Positions 26,750-37,145 of a stretch of DNA of 64,000 bases are shown piece after piece. The first letter of the stretch is position 1. Each line of letters begins with the position of its first letter. Under the pieces are notes generated by a model. The model worked only from the letters and a program-made list of their open reading frames with translations. It searched no databases and was not told the DNA's origin. The DNA is taken from NCBI GenBank assembly GCA_945904955.1, contig CAMDPO010000003.1:41391-105390 (forward strand), in the 5' to 3' direction. This DNA is from Rhizobium sp. Q54 (GTDB taxonomy: Bacteria > Pseudomonadota > Alphaproteobacteria > UBA2966 > CAIVPW01). Made by a program: the position numbers and the translations under genes.

Positions 26750-27006
26750 GGGGTGGCTCTTCCTTGATCGCCGGGAGCGCGCGAACGCGCGCGGGCTTGT
26801 TCAGCGAACCGTGATTGGGTGCCGCTTCCGGGGTTGGCCTGAAGCGATGGCCGGGCTGGCCGGAAGCGGCCGGAGTGCCGCACGTCCGGCGTGGCAATGT
26901 CAAGGGCGGCCATGGCCACGACTCCTGGCCGCGCAGCCCCTTTGGCCCCACAAGGCCGGCGGTTCAGCTACCCCCTGGCCCGGCCTTTCGTGTAGAACAC
27001 GGCGCC

Positions 27007-28203
27007 ATGACCTTAGTAACCGATACCGCCACGCTCGCGGCAGTTTGCAAGCGCTTTGCGGCGGCGCCCTACGTCACCATCGACACCGAGTTCATCCGCG
27101 AGACGACCTACTGGCCGCAGCTCTGCCTGGCGCAGATCGGCGATGCCGAGGAGGCCGTCGCCGTGGACGCACTCGCGCCGGGCATCGACCTGTCGCCGTT
27201 GCTCGAGCTACTGGCGCGCAAGGAGACCCTCAAGGTGTTCCATGCCGGCCGGCAGGACATCGAGATCTTCCTGCACCTGTCGGGTAAGGCGCCAACGCCG
27301 GTGTTCGATACCCAGATCGCGGCGATGGTGTGCGGCTTCGGCGAATCGGTCAGCTACGAGACCTTGGTGACGCGGCTGGCCAACGCCCGTTTGGACAAGC
27401 ACTCGCGCTTCACCGATTGGCGCCGCCGTCCCCTCACCGATCGCCAGCTGCGCTACGCGCTTGACGACGTGGTACACCTGCGCACGGTGTACGAGAAGCT
27501 CAGCAAACGCCTCGAGGACACCGACCGCACCGCGTGGGTGGCCGAGGAAATGGCCGCCATCACCGATCCGGCGACGTACGTGACCGAGCCGCATGAGGCG
27601 TGGGAGCGTCTCAAGGTGCGCTCGACCGACCCGCGCTTTCTGGTAGTGCTGCGCGAGGTCGCGGCATGGCGAGAGCGCGAGGCGCAAGCGCGCGACCTGG
27701 CGCGCAGCCGCGTGCTGCGCGACGAGACCCTCATCGCCGTCGCCGCACACCCGCCGTGCGACCGCGCCGAGCTCGCCCGCATCCGCGGCATCTCGAAGGG
27801 GCTCGCCGATGGCTCGTCGGGCGGCACGCTGCTCGAGTCGGTACAGACCGCGCTGGCGGAACCCGATTCCAGCCTACCCAAACGCGACAAGATGCGGCGC
27901 GTGCCGTCTGGCATCGGGCCGATGGTGGCGCTGCTCAAGGTGCTGCTCAAGATGAAGTGCGAAGAGCACGACGTCGCGCAGCAACTGGTGGCAAGCAGCG
28001 AGGAGCTGGAGGATATCGCCGCGGGCACGAGCGACGGGTCGCGCTTGCTGCATGGCTGGCGCAACGAAGTTTTCGGCGAGGATGCCGAGCGCCTTGTTTC
28101 CGGCCGGGTCGCGCTGGCGGCGCGCAAAGGCAAGGGCGTCGAGCTGGTGACCTTGCCGCGCATGGCCGAGGAAGCGCCGCCGCGAGTCAAGGCGGCCGGC
28201 TAG
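27007..28203 (+). CDS. rnd: Ribonuclease D
   Basis: 398 residues from the ATG at 27007. DEDDy exonuclease motifs: Exo I TIDTEFIRETTYWP, Exo II VFHAGRQDIEIF, Exo III YALDDVVHL, holding the metal-binding acidic residues and catalytic Tyr. Two HRDC-like helical domains follow (about 205-285 and 290-370). RNase D trims the 3' ends of tRNA and other stable RNAs. The longer upstream reading in this frame runs into the aspS promoter region and was rejected. Confidence 0.95.
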   Translation: MTLVTDTATLAAVCKRFAAAPYVTIDTEFIRETTYWPQLCLAQIGDAEEAVAVDALAPGIDLSPLLELLARKETLKVFHAGRQDIEIFLHLSGKAPTPVFDTQIAAMVCGFGESVSYETLVTRLANARLDKHSRFTDWRRRPLTDRQLRYALDDVVHLRTVYEKLSKRLEDTDRTAWVAEEMAAITDPATYVTEPHEAWERLKVRSTDPRFLVVLREVAAWREREAQARDLARSRVLRDETLIAVAAHPPCDRAELARIRGISKGLADGSSGGTLLESVQTALAEPDSSLPKRDKMRRVPSGIGPMVALLKVLLKMKCEEHDVAQQLVASSEELEDIAAGTSDGSRLLHGWRNEVFGEDAERLVSGRVALAARKGKGVELVTLPRMAEEAPPRVKAAG

Positions 28204-28219
28204 CAACCCTAAAGTAACG

Positions 28220-28837
28220 ATGCGGCGCGTCGTTATCGTCGGCAACGCCGGCGCGGGCAAGTCGATGCTCGCGCGCGAGGTTGGGCAGCGGCTCAATCTG
28301 CCGATCCATCATCTCGACGCACTGTTCTGGAAGCCGGGCTGGGTCGAGTCAGAGCGCGCTGCGTCCACCGCGCTGGTCGACGCGCTGGCGGCGTGCGACC
28401 GCTGGGTTGCCGAAGGCAACTACAGCCGCACCTTCCCTGCCCGCTTCGGGCGCGCGGACACAGTCGTGTGGGTAGACCTGCCGCGCACGACCTGTACCCG
28501 CCGCATCTTCGCGCGCGCCTTCGAGTGGCGCGGGCGCTCGCGGCCCGACATGGCGCCGAACTGTCCCGAAGAGCTGCCGGACCTGAAGGTCCTGCGCTAC
28601 ATCTGGACGTTCCCGTACACCATCGGTCCAAAGATCACGAAGGCGATGGCAGCCCACGGCGAGCACGCGCGCCTGCTGCGGCTGCGCCGCGAGCACGACG
28701 TCGCCGCGTTCGTCGCGGACCCTCTAACTAGCCCTCGACGGAGAACTCGGGCTTGCGGTTGTAGGCCTTGGCGAGGGACTCGAGACGCTTCTCGATCTTC
28801 TCGCCGAGCAGTGCTGCGTGGCGCGGCGGCACGCTGA
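28220..28837 (+). CDS. P-loop NTPase, adenylate-kinase/topology-modulation-like
   Basis: 205 residues. Walker A is VIVGNAGAGKSMLAREV at residues 5-21; LPIHHLDALFWKPGWV and WVAEGNYSRTF are typical of the FlaR/topology-modulation kinase-like family, with LPRTTCTRRIFARAFEWRGR as the lid. The recognisable domain ends near residue 170 (AAFVADPL). The remaining 35 or so residues are Arg-rich, lie antisense to the end of ppx, and look like read-through after loss of the original stop. Function unknown; probably phosphorylates a small molecule. Confidence 0.78.
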   Translation: MRRVVIVGNAGAGKSMLAREVGQRLNLPIHHLDALFWKPGWVESERAASTALVDALAACDRWVAEGNYSRTFPARFGRADTVVWVDLPRTTCTRRIFARAFEWRGRSRPDMAPNCPEELPDLKVLRYIWTFPYTIGPKITKAMAAHGEHARLLRLRREHDVAAFVADPLTSPRRRTRACGCRPWRGTRDASRSSRRAVLRGAAAR

Positions 28838-30248
28838 GCTTCAGCGTGTCGGAGGAAAGCGTCAGCTTGGTTGCCGGCAGCACGCCGGCCGCGCCGCCGC
28901 ACAGGGTGTGGCCGAGGCGCAGCGCACGGCCCAATCGCTCGGCGCGCTGCTGGTCCTTGTCTTCGAGGAGGGAGCGCGCCTGCTCGATGCGGTCGGGCGC
29001 TTCCTCATCGTCGTAGCGGGCGCCGACCGAGAGTGCGACGAAAGCGCGCCCGGGATGATCGATGCCGACGAACGGAGCGTGCAGGATGGTGCTGACCGCC
29101 TCGGCGGTGCGGTAGTCCGGGTGCACCATCCAGGCGACGTCCGACAAGAGGCACGCGGCGGAGCGCATGCGGCCGTCGGCGAGCGATTCATCGGCGAACA
29201 GCGGATCGGTCCAGCGGCGCAATTCCTCACCGACCGCGGCACCGCGCCCGGAGCGATTGACCATGCGCGTCACCGCTTCGAGCAGCGGGTCGCTGTTGCG
29301 GGCGCGCGGCGACAGGCGGTCGTGCATGATGCCCTCGCGCACACCGTTGGCCGAGAACACGACGTCCTTGGCGTTGGACATGTAGAGAATGCGGCCGAGC
29401 ACGAGCGCGGCGAGCGGCATGGTGTCGGCGCGGCCCTTGTCGATGCCTTGCAGGCCCTGCACGGACTTCTCCGACAGGCCGGCGATCGCCTCAGCGAGCT
29501 TCATCGCCTCGGGGGCGCCCATGCGGTAGTGATGGACGATGTGCAGCGGGTAGCTCTTCCGGGTCATGTCGAGGCGCGCAAAGCTGCGCCACGCCCCACC
29601 GACCGCATAGAACGTGCGGCCGCCGTTCTGCTTCCATAGCCATTCAAGCTGGCCGAGGGCCGCTGTGACGGTCTCGGCAGCCTTCGGGCGCGTGCTGCCG
29701 GCGAGCATGAGGGTGCCGAGCGGCAGGGTGATGCCCTCCTCCGGCTTGCCCTGGTCGATCTGCATGAGTTCGAGGCTGCCGCCGCCGAGATCGCCCATGA
29801 TGCCGTCGGCTTCCGGGATGGCCGCGCACACGCCGAGCGCCGACAGGCGCGCCTCTTCCTGGCCGCGCAAGACCTGAACGGCGTGGCCGGTACGCTTCTC
29901 GATGAGCGCGACGAATTCCGCACCGTCCGCGGCGTCGCGCACGGCGGCGGTGGCGACGATCTCCGGCAACCCGGCACCGAGCGCGCCTGCCAGGGCGACG
30001 AAGCGATCGATGGCGGCGAGCGCGCGCTTGCGCCCGTCGGGGTTGAGACGCTGGGACTCGCGCAGACCTCGGCCGAGGCCCGCCAGGACCTTCTCGTTGA
30101 AGATCGACAGCGGTGCGCGCACGAGGCCCTCGTAGACGACCAGACGCACCGAGTTCGATCCAACGTCGATCACGGCCAGGCGCCGCTCACCGGTAGCGGC
30201 AGGCTGGCGCGCGGTGGAGCGCGGGATCTCAGCGGTTGTCAGTGACAA
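28728..30248 (-). CDS. ppx: Exopolyphosphatase (Ppx/GppA family)
   Basis: 506 residues. The actin-like ATPase fold shows [19 protein letters not shown] near residue 23, [25 protein letters not shown] and the phosphate-binding [16 protein letters not shown]. The C-terminal HD-like helical domain (about 330-500) is present. It removes phosphate from polyphosphate chains, or acts on pppGpp in the related GppA. It overlaps the end of ppk by 20 bases, so synthesis and degradation of polyphosphate are co-transcribed. Confidence 0.94.
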   Translation of the reverse strand: MSLTTAEIPRSTARQPAATGERRLAVIDVGSNSVRLVVYEGLVRAPLSIFNEKVLAGLGRGLRESQRLNPDGRKRALAAIDRFVALAGALGAGLPEIVATAAVRDAADGAEFVALIEKRTGHAVQVLRGQEEARLSALGVCAAIPEADGIMGDLGGGSLELMQIDQGKPEEGITLPLGTLMLAGSTRPKAAETVTAALGQLEWLWKQNGGRTFYAVGGAWRSFARLDMTRKSYPLHIVHHYRMGAPEAMKLAEAIAGLSEKSVQGLQGIDKGRADTMPLAALVLGRILYMSNAKDVVFSANGVREGIMHDRLSPRARNSDPLLEAVTRMVNRSGRGAAVGEELRRWTDPLFADESLADGRMRSAACLLSDVAWMVHPDYRTAEAVSTILHAPFVGIDHPGRAFVALSVGARYDDEEAPDRIEQARSLLEDKDQQRAERLGRALRLGHTLCGGAAGVLPATKLTLSSDTLKLSVPPRHAALLGEKIEKRLESLAKAYNRKPEFSVEG

Positions 30249-32442
30249 GCTTGGGACTCGGTTTCATCTGACGGAGCGCCTTGCCGCGACCGGACAGGCT
30301 TGGGTTGGTCATGAAGTACGAGTGCGCCGAAAAGGCATTCGGCCCCGACGCAACGCGGGTGTAATCGCCGTCAGGCCCTTCAATCCACGACTGGGCCTGG
30401 TCGCGCAGCAGGGCGCCCATGATCTCGTCGAGCACCTGGCGATGCACCGTGGCGTTCTCGATGGGCGCCAGGACCTCGACGCGGCGGTCGAAGTTGCGCG
30501 GCATCCAGTCGGCCGACTCAATGAACACCTTCGCCTCGGGGTGCGGCAAGCCGTGGCCGTCGCCGAAGCAAACAATGCGGCCGTGTTCGAGGAACCGCCC
30601 AACGATGCTCTTCACCCGGATGTTCTCGGAAAAGCCAAGGATGCCCGGACGCAAGCAACAGATGCCGCGCACGACGAGGTCGATGGACACGCCGGCCTGG
30701 CTGGCGCGGTATAGCGCATCGATCGTCTGTGGATCGACGAGGGCGTTGAGCTTGGCCCAGATCGCCGCCGGCCGCCCTGCGCGCGCGTGGGCGATCTCGT
30801 TCTCGATCAAGCGCAAGATCGTGTTGCGCAAGTCGCGCGGCGCTATGACGAGCTTTTCCAGCTTGGGCGGCGGCGCCGTGCCGGTCATGTAGTTGAACAC
30901 GTGCGCAGCATCGCGACCGATGGCTGGGTCCGAAGTGAACAGCGACAGGTCGGTATAGATCTTCGCCGTGGTCGGATGGTAGTTGCCGGTGCCGAGGTGC
31001 ACGTAGCTGACCAGCGCGCCGCCTTCCTGGCGCACCACCAGTGACACCTTGGCGTGGGTCTTCAACGTGACGAAGCCGTAGACGACGTGCACGCCGGCGC
31101 GTTCCAAGTCGCGCGCCCACTTGATGTTGGCGGCCTCGTCGAAGCGCGCCTTCAGCTCGACCAGCGCCGTGACGTTCTTGCCCGCCTCGGCCGCTTCGAT
31201 GAGCGCCGCGACGATCGCCGAATCCTTGCCGATGCGATAGAGCGTCTGCTTGATGGCCACGACGGCGGGATCGGCCGCTGCTTGCACGATGAAATCGACC
31301 ACCGTGCGGAAAGTCTCGTACGGGTGGTGGACGAGGATGTCCTTCTGCTGGATGGCGCGGGCGACGTCGCCGCCGGACTCCTTCACCCGTTCCGGATAGC
31401 GCGGCGTGTAGGGCTCGAACAACAGGTCGGGGCGGTCCTCGATGATGAGCTGCGCAGTGTCGCCGAGGCCCAAGATGCCGTCGGTGACGGTGACGGACTC
31501 TTCCGCGATGCCGAGCTCGCTTGCCACGAAGCGCCGCAGATCTTGCGGCATCGCCGCGTCGACCTTGAGGCGGATGACGTTGCCGCGCCGGCGCCGCTTG
31601 ATGGCGAGCTCGAAGTAGCGCACCAGATCTTCGGCTTCTTCTTCGACTTCGATATCCGAGTCGCGCAGGATGCGCAGCAAGCCGCGGCCGACCATCTCGT
31701 AGCCGGGGAACAGGCGCTCGATGAATTGCTCGACGAGGTTCTCCAGCGACAGGAAGCGGATCGCCTCGCCCGGCAGCCGCAAGAAGCGGCGCACCTGCGG
31801 CGGCAACGGCAGCACGGCGGTGAGGCCCTGGCTGTCCTGGCGGCGCCGCAGCTGCAACACCAACGCAAAGCCGAGGTTCGGCAGGAACGGGAACGGATGC
31901 GCCGGATCGGCGGCGATCGGTGTCAGCAGCGGGAAGACCTGCTCGAGGAAGTAGCTCTCCAACCAGTCGCGATCCGCCGAGGTCAGCTCGGACGCGTCGA
32001 TCACCGAGATGCCCACCTCGCGCAACAGGCCGCGCAGGTGGCCCCAGGTGCGCTGTTGCTCGGCCATCAACACGTTGGCGCGCTGATTGATGCGTTCGAG
32101 CTGCTGGGCCGGGGTGAGGCCGTCGTCGGAGGTCTGCTTGACCCCCGCCTTGACCTGACCCCACAGGCCGGCGACGCGGACCGTGAAGAATTCGTCGAGG
32201 TTGGTCGCTGAGATCGATAGGAAGCGAAGCCGCTCCAGGAGCGGATGGCGCTGGTTGCCGGCCTCCTCGAGGACGCGCTCGTTGAAGGCCAGCCAAGAAA
32301 GCTCGCGGTTTAGAAAGCGCTCCGGCGACTTGGCCAGGGAGGCGATTGCCTCGGGGGAAAGCCGGGGCTGTTTCACGGGGCGGGCGTCCTGCAGAGCCTG
32401 GTCCGCAAGGTGGCGGGCCGCCTGCTCGTCTGCCGTGGTCAT
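30229..32442 (-). CDS. ppk1: Polyphosphate kinase 1
   Basis: 737 residues from the ATG at 32442, preceded by AAAGGACA. N-domain: [39 protein letters not shown]; head domain; catalytic C1/C2: [51 protein letters not shown] and [15 protein letters not shown], where the His is autophosphorylated, then [19 protein letters not shown]. Makes long-chain polyphosphate from ATP at the membrane. The reading extends upstream in frame to 32553, but the shorter start has the better ribosome-binding site. Divergent from sixA. Confidence 0.96.
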   Translation of the reverse strand: MTTADEQAARHLADQALQDARPVKQPRLSPEAIASLAKSPERFLNRELSWLAFNERVLEEAGNQRHPLLERLRFLSISATNLDEFFTVRVAGLWGQVKAGVKQTSDDGLTPAQQLERINQRANVLMAEQQRTWGHLRGLLREVGISVIDASELTSADRDWLESYFLEQVFPLLTPIAADPAHPFPFLPNLGFALVLQLRRRQDSQGLTAVLPLPPQVRRFLRLPGEAIRFLSLENLVEQFIERLFPGYEMVGRGLLRILRDSDIEVEEEAEDLVRYFELAIKRRRRGNVIRLKVDAAMPQDLRRFVASELGIAEESVTVTDGILGLGDTAQLIIEDRPDLLFEPYTPRYPERVKESGGDVARAIQQKDILVHHPYETFRTVVDFIVQAAADPAVVAIKQTLYRIGKDSAIVAALIEAAEAGKNVTALVELKARFDEAANIKWARDLERAGVHVVYGFVTLKTHAKVSLVVRQEGGALVSYVHLGTGNYHPTTAKIYTDLSLFTSDPAIGRDAAHVFNYMTGTAPPPKLEKLVIAPRDLRNTILRLIENEIAHARAGRPAAIWAKLNALVDPQTIDALYRASQAGVSIDLVVRGICCLRPGILGFSENIRVKSIVGRFLEHGRIVCFGDGHGLPHPEAKVFIESADWMPRNFDRRVEVLAPIENATVHRQVLDEIMGALLRDQAQSWIEGPDGDYTRVASGPNAFSAHSYFMTNPSLSGRGKALRQMKPSPKLVTDNR

Positions 32443-32633
32443 GGGTGTCCTTTCCTGCCCCGCACCAAACGAACCAACCCCCCGCAACCTGCCATGCTCC
32501 CTCCTAGCACCTGCCCGTGCTAGACAAAGGCGGCTCAAAACCTGAGGATTCATCCTCGGATTCGGAGCCGGCCCCGGGGGCCGAGACCCTGGGGACCGCT
32601 GACAGCCGCCCGACGCGACGAGGGCTCAGAAAA

Positions 32634-33155
32634 GTGCGGACATTGTATCTATTTCGCCATGCCAAGGCGAGCCAGCCGGCCGGTGGGGCCACCGATCACG
32701 CCCGGCCCCTCACTCGGGAAGGCGTGACGGCGGCCAGCCGCATGGGCGCCCACCTCAAGGGGCTCGGGCACGACCTCGGCCAGGTGCTGTGCTCGACGTC
32801 GCGGCGCACGGTCGAGACGTACGAGAACACGGCGCGTTCCTACCCGGGGCTCGAGGCGAGCCTGGACGAGCGCATCTATGAAGCTAGCGCCGAGCAGCTG
32901 CTGAGCCTGGTGCGCACGCTCGACGACGGCGAGCGCAGTGCGACCGTCGTGGGCCACAACCCGGCGATGGCGGAGCTGGCCATGGCGCTGGCGGGCGCTG
33001 GTGATCTCGCGCAGCTGGCGGCGATGGCGCAGGGCTTTTCGCCGGGCAGCATCGCGCGCATCGATTTCGATGCCGAGCGGTGGAGCGACATCAACCCGGG
33101 CGGCGGCACCCTCGCGTTGTTCGTGACGCCGAACGAATTGGGCGCGGGCGGCTGA
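32634..33155 (+). CDS. sixA: SixA-type phosphohistidine phosphatase
   Basis: 173 residues from the GTG at 32634 (VRTLYLFRHAKASQPAGG). The RHA signature with the catalytic His is at residues 8-10; CSTSRRTVETYENT supplies the second Arg, and TVVGHNPAMAELAMAL the second His. Histidine-acid-phosphatase-fold enzymes of this kind remove phosphate from phosphohistidine, for example on Hpt domains or PTS proteins. An in-frame upstream reading from 32517 adds 39 polar residues of low complexity and looks non-coding. The next gene starts four bases downstream. Confidence 0.9.
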   Translation: MRTLYLFRHAKASQPAGGATDHARPLTREGVTAASRMGAHLKGLGHDLGQVLCSTSRRTVETYENTARSYPGLEASLDERIYEASAEQLLSLVRTLDDGERSATVVGHNPAMAELAMALAGAGDLAQLAAMAQGFSPGSIARIDFDAERWSDINPGGGTLALFVTPNELGAGG

Positions 33156-33158
33156 GCG

Positions 33159-34043
33159 ATGTCCCGCGTCCTGCGCCCGCTCGTCCCCTTCGCGTGCGCG
33201 ATCGTCCTCGCGACCAGCGCCGTCGCACAAATCCCGCCGCGCACGTTCGCATGGGAGCCAACCCTGCGCGCCGCCGAGAACGGTGACGCCGAGGCGCAGT
33301 TCACCATCGGCATGGCGCACTATCGCGGCATCGGCACGCCCGCCGACGAGAGCGCGGCGCTGCAGTGGATCCAGCGCGCCGCGAGTGCCCACCACGCGGG
33401 CGCGCAGTTCCATGTCGGGCTCGCCTACCTGCGCGGCACCGGCCTGCCGCTCGACGAGACGGCCGCCGCTTCGTTCTTGGAGGAGGCGGCAATGCAGGGC
33501 CATGACGAAGCGCAGTACGTGTTTGCAACCATGCTCACCAACGGACGCGGCATTCCGCAGGACCACGTGTGGGCGGCGCTGTGGTACGGCAAAGCGGCGC
33601 GTCAGGGCGTGGTGCAGGCGCAGTCGATGCTCGGCCTGATGTACCTCAGCGGGCTCGGCGTGCCCGAGGATCACATGACGGCGCTGCAGTGGTTCTCGAT
33701 CGCGGCGCGCTCCGGCGAAGCGGCGGGACGCGCCGCCGCCACGTCGGTCGGTGCGACGCTCAACGAGGCTGAGCGCGCCGCCCTGGCGCGCACGGCCGCG
33801 GCGTGGTCGCGCAGCAACGACGGGGGCGCCACCGACCGCGCCGCCATTCAATTCCTGCAGCAGAACCTGATTCGGCTGGGCTACGATCCGGGTGTCCCCA
33901 ACGGTCTATTCGGCGCGCGCACGCAGATGGCGCTGGAAGAGTTCCGTGCCCGCATCGGTGACGAGAAGGGTCCGGCGACCTACGGGACGCTGCAGGCGGT
34001 ACGGATGGCGGTACACGCCACAAGCAACGGCAACAGACGCTAG
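33159..34043 (+). CDS. Secreted Sel1-repeat protein with peptidoglycan-binding domain
   Basis: 294 residues. Signal peptide at 1-23 (PFACAIVLATSAVAQ). Four Sel1-like repeats of about 36 residues cover roughly 36-185 (AQFTIGMAHYRGIGTPADES, AQFHVGLAYLRGTGLPLDET, AQYVFATMLTNGRGIPQD, AQSMLGLMYLSGLGVPED). A C-terminal PG_binding_1-like domain has IQFLQQNLIRLGYDPGVPNG, LFGARTQMALEEF. Probably a periplasmic scaffold at the cell wall; partners unknown. Probably co-transcribed with sixA. Confidence 0.88.
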   Translation: MSRVLRPLVPFACAIVLATSAVAQIPPRTFAWEPTLRAAENGDAEAQFTIGMAHYRGIGTPADESAALQWIQRAASAHHAGAQFHVGLAYLRGTGLPLDETAAASFLEEAAMQGHDEAQYVFATMLTNGRGIPQDHVWAALWYGKAARQGVVQAQSMLGLMYLSGLGVPEDHMTALQWFSIAARSGEAAGRAAATSVGATLNEAERAALARTAAAWSRSNDGGATDRAAIQFLQQNLIRLGYDPGVPNGLFGARTQMALEEFRARIGDEKGPATYGTLQAVRMAVHATSNGNRR

Positions 34044-34158
34044 TCCCGACCAGCGAATGACGCCGTCGCGCCCTCCGGCTCCGCCGACGTGATGCGCACG
34101 AGTTGGTATTTGCAAGTAGCATCCCGCTTGCCCACCAGGGGCAGCGAGGGGGATCGCT

Positions 34159-35693
34159 GTGGCAAATCCATCGACGTCGTTCTTCGGGCAGACCGGCGAC
34201 GCCATCGTCGACGCGGCGACTCGCGGCTACTTTTGGTCGCTCACGTTCGATCGAACCATCGATTGGTGCATCGCCGATGGATTCAACGGAGAGTTCTGGA
34301 CGAACCCGGCCAGCGTTGTTGAACACGTTGGAGCCGCGCTCGACAGTATTTCGAGCTTCACCAACGTCCGCTTCCAGTATGTGGGGTACTGGGCGACGCC
34401 GACCGACGCATGGGTCTCGGGAAGTGAAGTTACTGTCACCATCGGACAAATCGGATTTCCGTTCGCAAATTCCGGCACGTGGGGGCGAGCGTACTTTCCT
34501 AGCGCCGTAGACAGCGTCTCGCCGTACTTCGGCGCGGCAGGCGACGTCTATTTGAATATGGACAGCGCGGCCAACAACCTGCCGAGCTACGAGCCCGGCT
34601 CGAGCGGGTGGTTCCTCCTCATCCATGAGCTTGGTCACGCGTTGGGACGTAAGCACCCACACGACGATGGTGGCACGGGCCGGCCAACGCTGAGCGACAT
34701 TGGCCTCGGCTCCCTCGATTTCGACTGGTTCACCATCATGTCGTACGCGGACACGTACGATTTCAACCTGTTCGCCTACGACCCGGCGACGCCCATGGCC
34801 ATGGACGTCCTGGCCCTGCAGTACCTGTATGGCAAGAACTACGTCGACCAACGCGGGTAACACGCAGCATTCGCTGACTCGAACCAACCTGTTTTCTTCG
34901 ATCTGGGACGCAAGTGGCACAGACACGAAGGGCGGACGATTTGGCTCCCGAACGCAGCGCTGTCAACGTTGGTAGACACCAAGGTCGGTTTTGCGGTGCG
35001 GTCAAGCGACGAGGCCCTGCCCAATCCGTCAACGTTGTACTGGCTGCTAGGTGATCTTGAGAACGCGACAGGCAGTCCCGGCGCGGACGACATTGTCGGG
35101 ACTGACGCCGCAAACACCCTAAGCGGCGGCAGCGGGAGCGACGAGATAGCGGGCGGCGCCGGCGGGGACGCGATTACCGACGGGTCCGGCCGCGATGCTC
35201 TGACTGGCGGCAGCGGAAGCGATCGGTTCGTCTATTCGGCGGCCCAGTCGGTGGTCGGGGTGTCGCGCGACACCATCACGGATTTCGTATCACGGACAAG
35301 ATTGATTTGTCTGGCATTGGCACGTTCGGCTGGATCGGTTCATCGCAATTCAGCAGTGCCGCGAACCAACTCCGATTCGATGGCGGCACTCTAGCGGCGG
35401 ACACGAACGGCGACGGGTCGGCCGACTTCGAAATCGCGCGCACCGAAGTGTCGGCCCTGGCAGCGTCGGACATCACGGGGGCGGGGGCGGCGACTCCGAC
35501 ACCCACCCCAACACCGACCGATCGCACCGCACCGACCTTGGTGACGATTTTGGGTGGGAGGCCCGCCACCGCGCCGCCTTCCTGCCGCTATTGCGGAGCA
35601 GGTTGGCAAGCGTGGGCGGCGACACCAACCTTCTTGCCGAGCCCGTGGCATAGCCCGTGTCATCCCTGTGACGAAACGCGAGCACCGCTCTAA
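34159..35693 (+). pseudogene. Serralysin-like M10 metallopeptidase with RTX tail, broken by three frameshifts
   Basis: From the GTG at 34159, 233 residues contain a complete catalytic site: zinc motif LIHELGHALGRKHPH and Met-turn FTIMSYADTYDF. The frame stops at 34860 (near 34853 a base looks inserted); the expected continuation GNTQHSLTRTNLFSSIWDAS is in the next frame to about 34930, then RTIWLPNAALSTLVDTKVGF returns in the first frame through RTX-like repeats (SGGSGSDEIAGGAGGD, TGGSGSDRFVYS), and after about 35286 RITDKIDLSGIGTFGW needs a third shift. The protein would normally be exported by a type I system through its RTX tail; the truncated product could not be. No type I secretion genes are nearby. 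Confidence 0.85.
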
Positions 35694-35809
35694 GGTTGAT
35701 ACCCGATGGCAGTTTCCCGGGCATATTCTGCGTTAAGGTCGCGGTCGGAGAAGCGCTAGAGGAGCGTGCCGGGACGGTGCAAAGCGCCACTCATGCCGTG
35801 GCAGTCCCG

Positions 35810-36352
35810 GTGCGCAAGCGACGCGCGCTTGTGATTCGTTGCGTGACCTTGGCAGCAGCCATGAGCTTGGCCGGATGCGCGGAGATGGCGACCGACTTCG
35901 CGACTCTCGGCGGCGACATCGCCGCACTGACCGGCCGCGGGGCAACACCGGCCGTGCCTGCGCCAGCAACGCAACCGCCGCCGCCAGCAGAAGAAGTCGT
36001 CGCGCCGGCGGCCGAGACGCCGCCTCCACCACCGGCCGTGGCGGAGCTACCGCGACCGACGCCGCTGACGCTCGGCGAAATCGGACCGCTGGCGGAGCTG
36101 GGACCGGAGGCGCTAGTCGGACTCGAACCCAACCAGGTCGCGGCGCTACTCGGCACGCCAACGATGGTCGCAGAGCGGCCGCCGGCGACCGTGTGGGAAT
36201 ACGCGGCGTCTACCTGCAGCCTGAGCGTGCTGTTCTATCGCGACCTTAACAACGATCGGAGTCGTGCCCTTGGATACGATTTCTCGCCAAGTCTCATTGC
36301 GTCCGAAGCGCGGGCCCGATGCATCGCCGCCCTCCGTGCTGCCCGGAAGTGA
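35810..36352 (+). CDS. Putative lipoprotein, proline-rich
   Basis: About 180 residues from a GTG at 35810. The N-terminus is a lipoprotein signal with lipobox MSLAGC near residue 16-21. A Pro/Ala-rich disordered stretch spans about 42-80. The folded end has LGEIGPLAELGPEALVGLEP, AALLGTPTMVAERPPATVWE and YAASTCSLSVLFYRDL, a pattern like the SmpA/OmlA-type small outer-membrane lipoproteins (NQVAALLGTPxxxxxxxxxWxY). Function not established. Overlaps the start of the response regulator gene. Confidence 0.7.
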   Translation: MRKRRALVIRCVTLAAAMSLAGCAEMATDFATLGGDIAALTGRGATPAVPAPATQPPPPAEEVVAPAAETPPPPPAVAELPRPTPLTLGEIGPLAELGPEALVGLEPNQVAALLGTPTMVAERPPATVWEYAASTCSLSVLFYRDLNNDRSRALGYDFSPSLIASEARARCIAALRAARK

Positions 36353-37145
36353 TGCGCAATCGCGCGGCACGGGCGCCGATGTAGCGAGCGCCGACGGCAA
36401 GTCGCGGCTGGCCTTGGTCGATGATGATCCGCTGTTCCGCGAGTCCCTCGGCGCCAACCTTGGCGACGCCGGCTTCGAGGTGCGCGAGTTTGCCGACGGC
36501 GAGGCGTTCCTTTCCTGCATGGAATCGGAAACCTATCGCCCGGACATGGTGCTGCTCGATTGGCGCATGCCCGGCATGAACGGCATCCAGGTGCTGCGCC
36601 GACTGCGCGAGGAGAGCTTGGAATTCCCGGTCATCTTCCTCACCGCGCTGCAGGACCAGATTTACGAAGAGACCGCGCTGTCGACCGGCGCCGTGGACTA
36701 CGTCGAGAAGTCGCGCTCGTTCGGCATCTTGCTGGCGCGCATCAACCTCATCCGCGGCACCGGCAAGGCACCCGGCAGTTCCGCCGAAGGCGACGACAGC
36801 AACGATCCTCCCCCGCTTGCGGTCGGCGCGCTCGAGCTGCAGCCGGCGGCCGGCAAGGCGCTGTGGCGCGGCAGCGAGATCGACCTGACGGTCACAGAGT
36901 TCCAGATGGTGTGCACACTGGCGGAGCGCGCCGGCAAGAACGTGCGCTACCGCGAGCTCTATGACCTCGTGCACGGCAAAGGCTTCATTGCCGGCGACGG
37001 CGGCGAAGGCTATCGCGCCAACATGCGCACCTTCATGAAACGCATCCGGCAGAAGTTCCGGTCAGCGGACGAGCGCTTTGATCAGATTGAGAACTACCCA
37101 GGTTTTGGCTATCGCTGGCGGCGCGACGATCCAAAGACTCCGTAG
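36336..37145 (+). CDS. Response regulator, receiver plus winged-helix output (ChvI/OmpR-like)
   Basis: About 269 residues from the GTG at 36336; a GTG at 36264 would overlap the lipoprotein gene by 89 bases. Receiver domain: RLALVDDDPLFRES, phosphoacceptor Asp in MVLLDWRMPGMNG near residue 75, Thr in IFLTAL, Lys in DYVEKS. The winged-helix output has LTVTEFQMVCTLAERAGKNV and a DNA-recognition end IRQKFRSADERFDQIENYPG, FGYRWR. The architecture resembles ChvI. Its sensor kinase gene overlaps its 3' end, giving a complete two-component pair. Targets unknown. Confidence 0.9.
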   Translation: MLPGSDAQSRGTGADVASADGKSRLALVDDDPLFRESLGANLGDAGFEVREFADGEAFLSCMESETYRPDMVLLDWRMPGMNGIQVLRRLREESLEFPVIFLTALQDQIYEETALSTGAVDYVEKSRSFGILLARINLIRGTGKAPGSSAEGDDSNDPPPLAVGALELQPAAGKALWRGSEIDLTVTEFQMVCTLAERAGKNVRYRELYDLVHGKGFIAGDGGEGYRANMRTFMKRIRQKFRSADERFDQIENYPGFGYRWRRDDPKTP

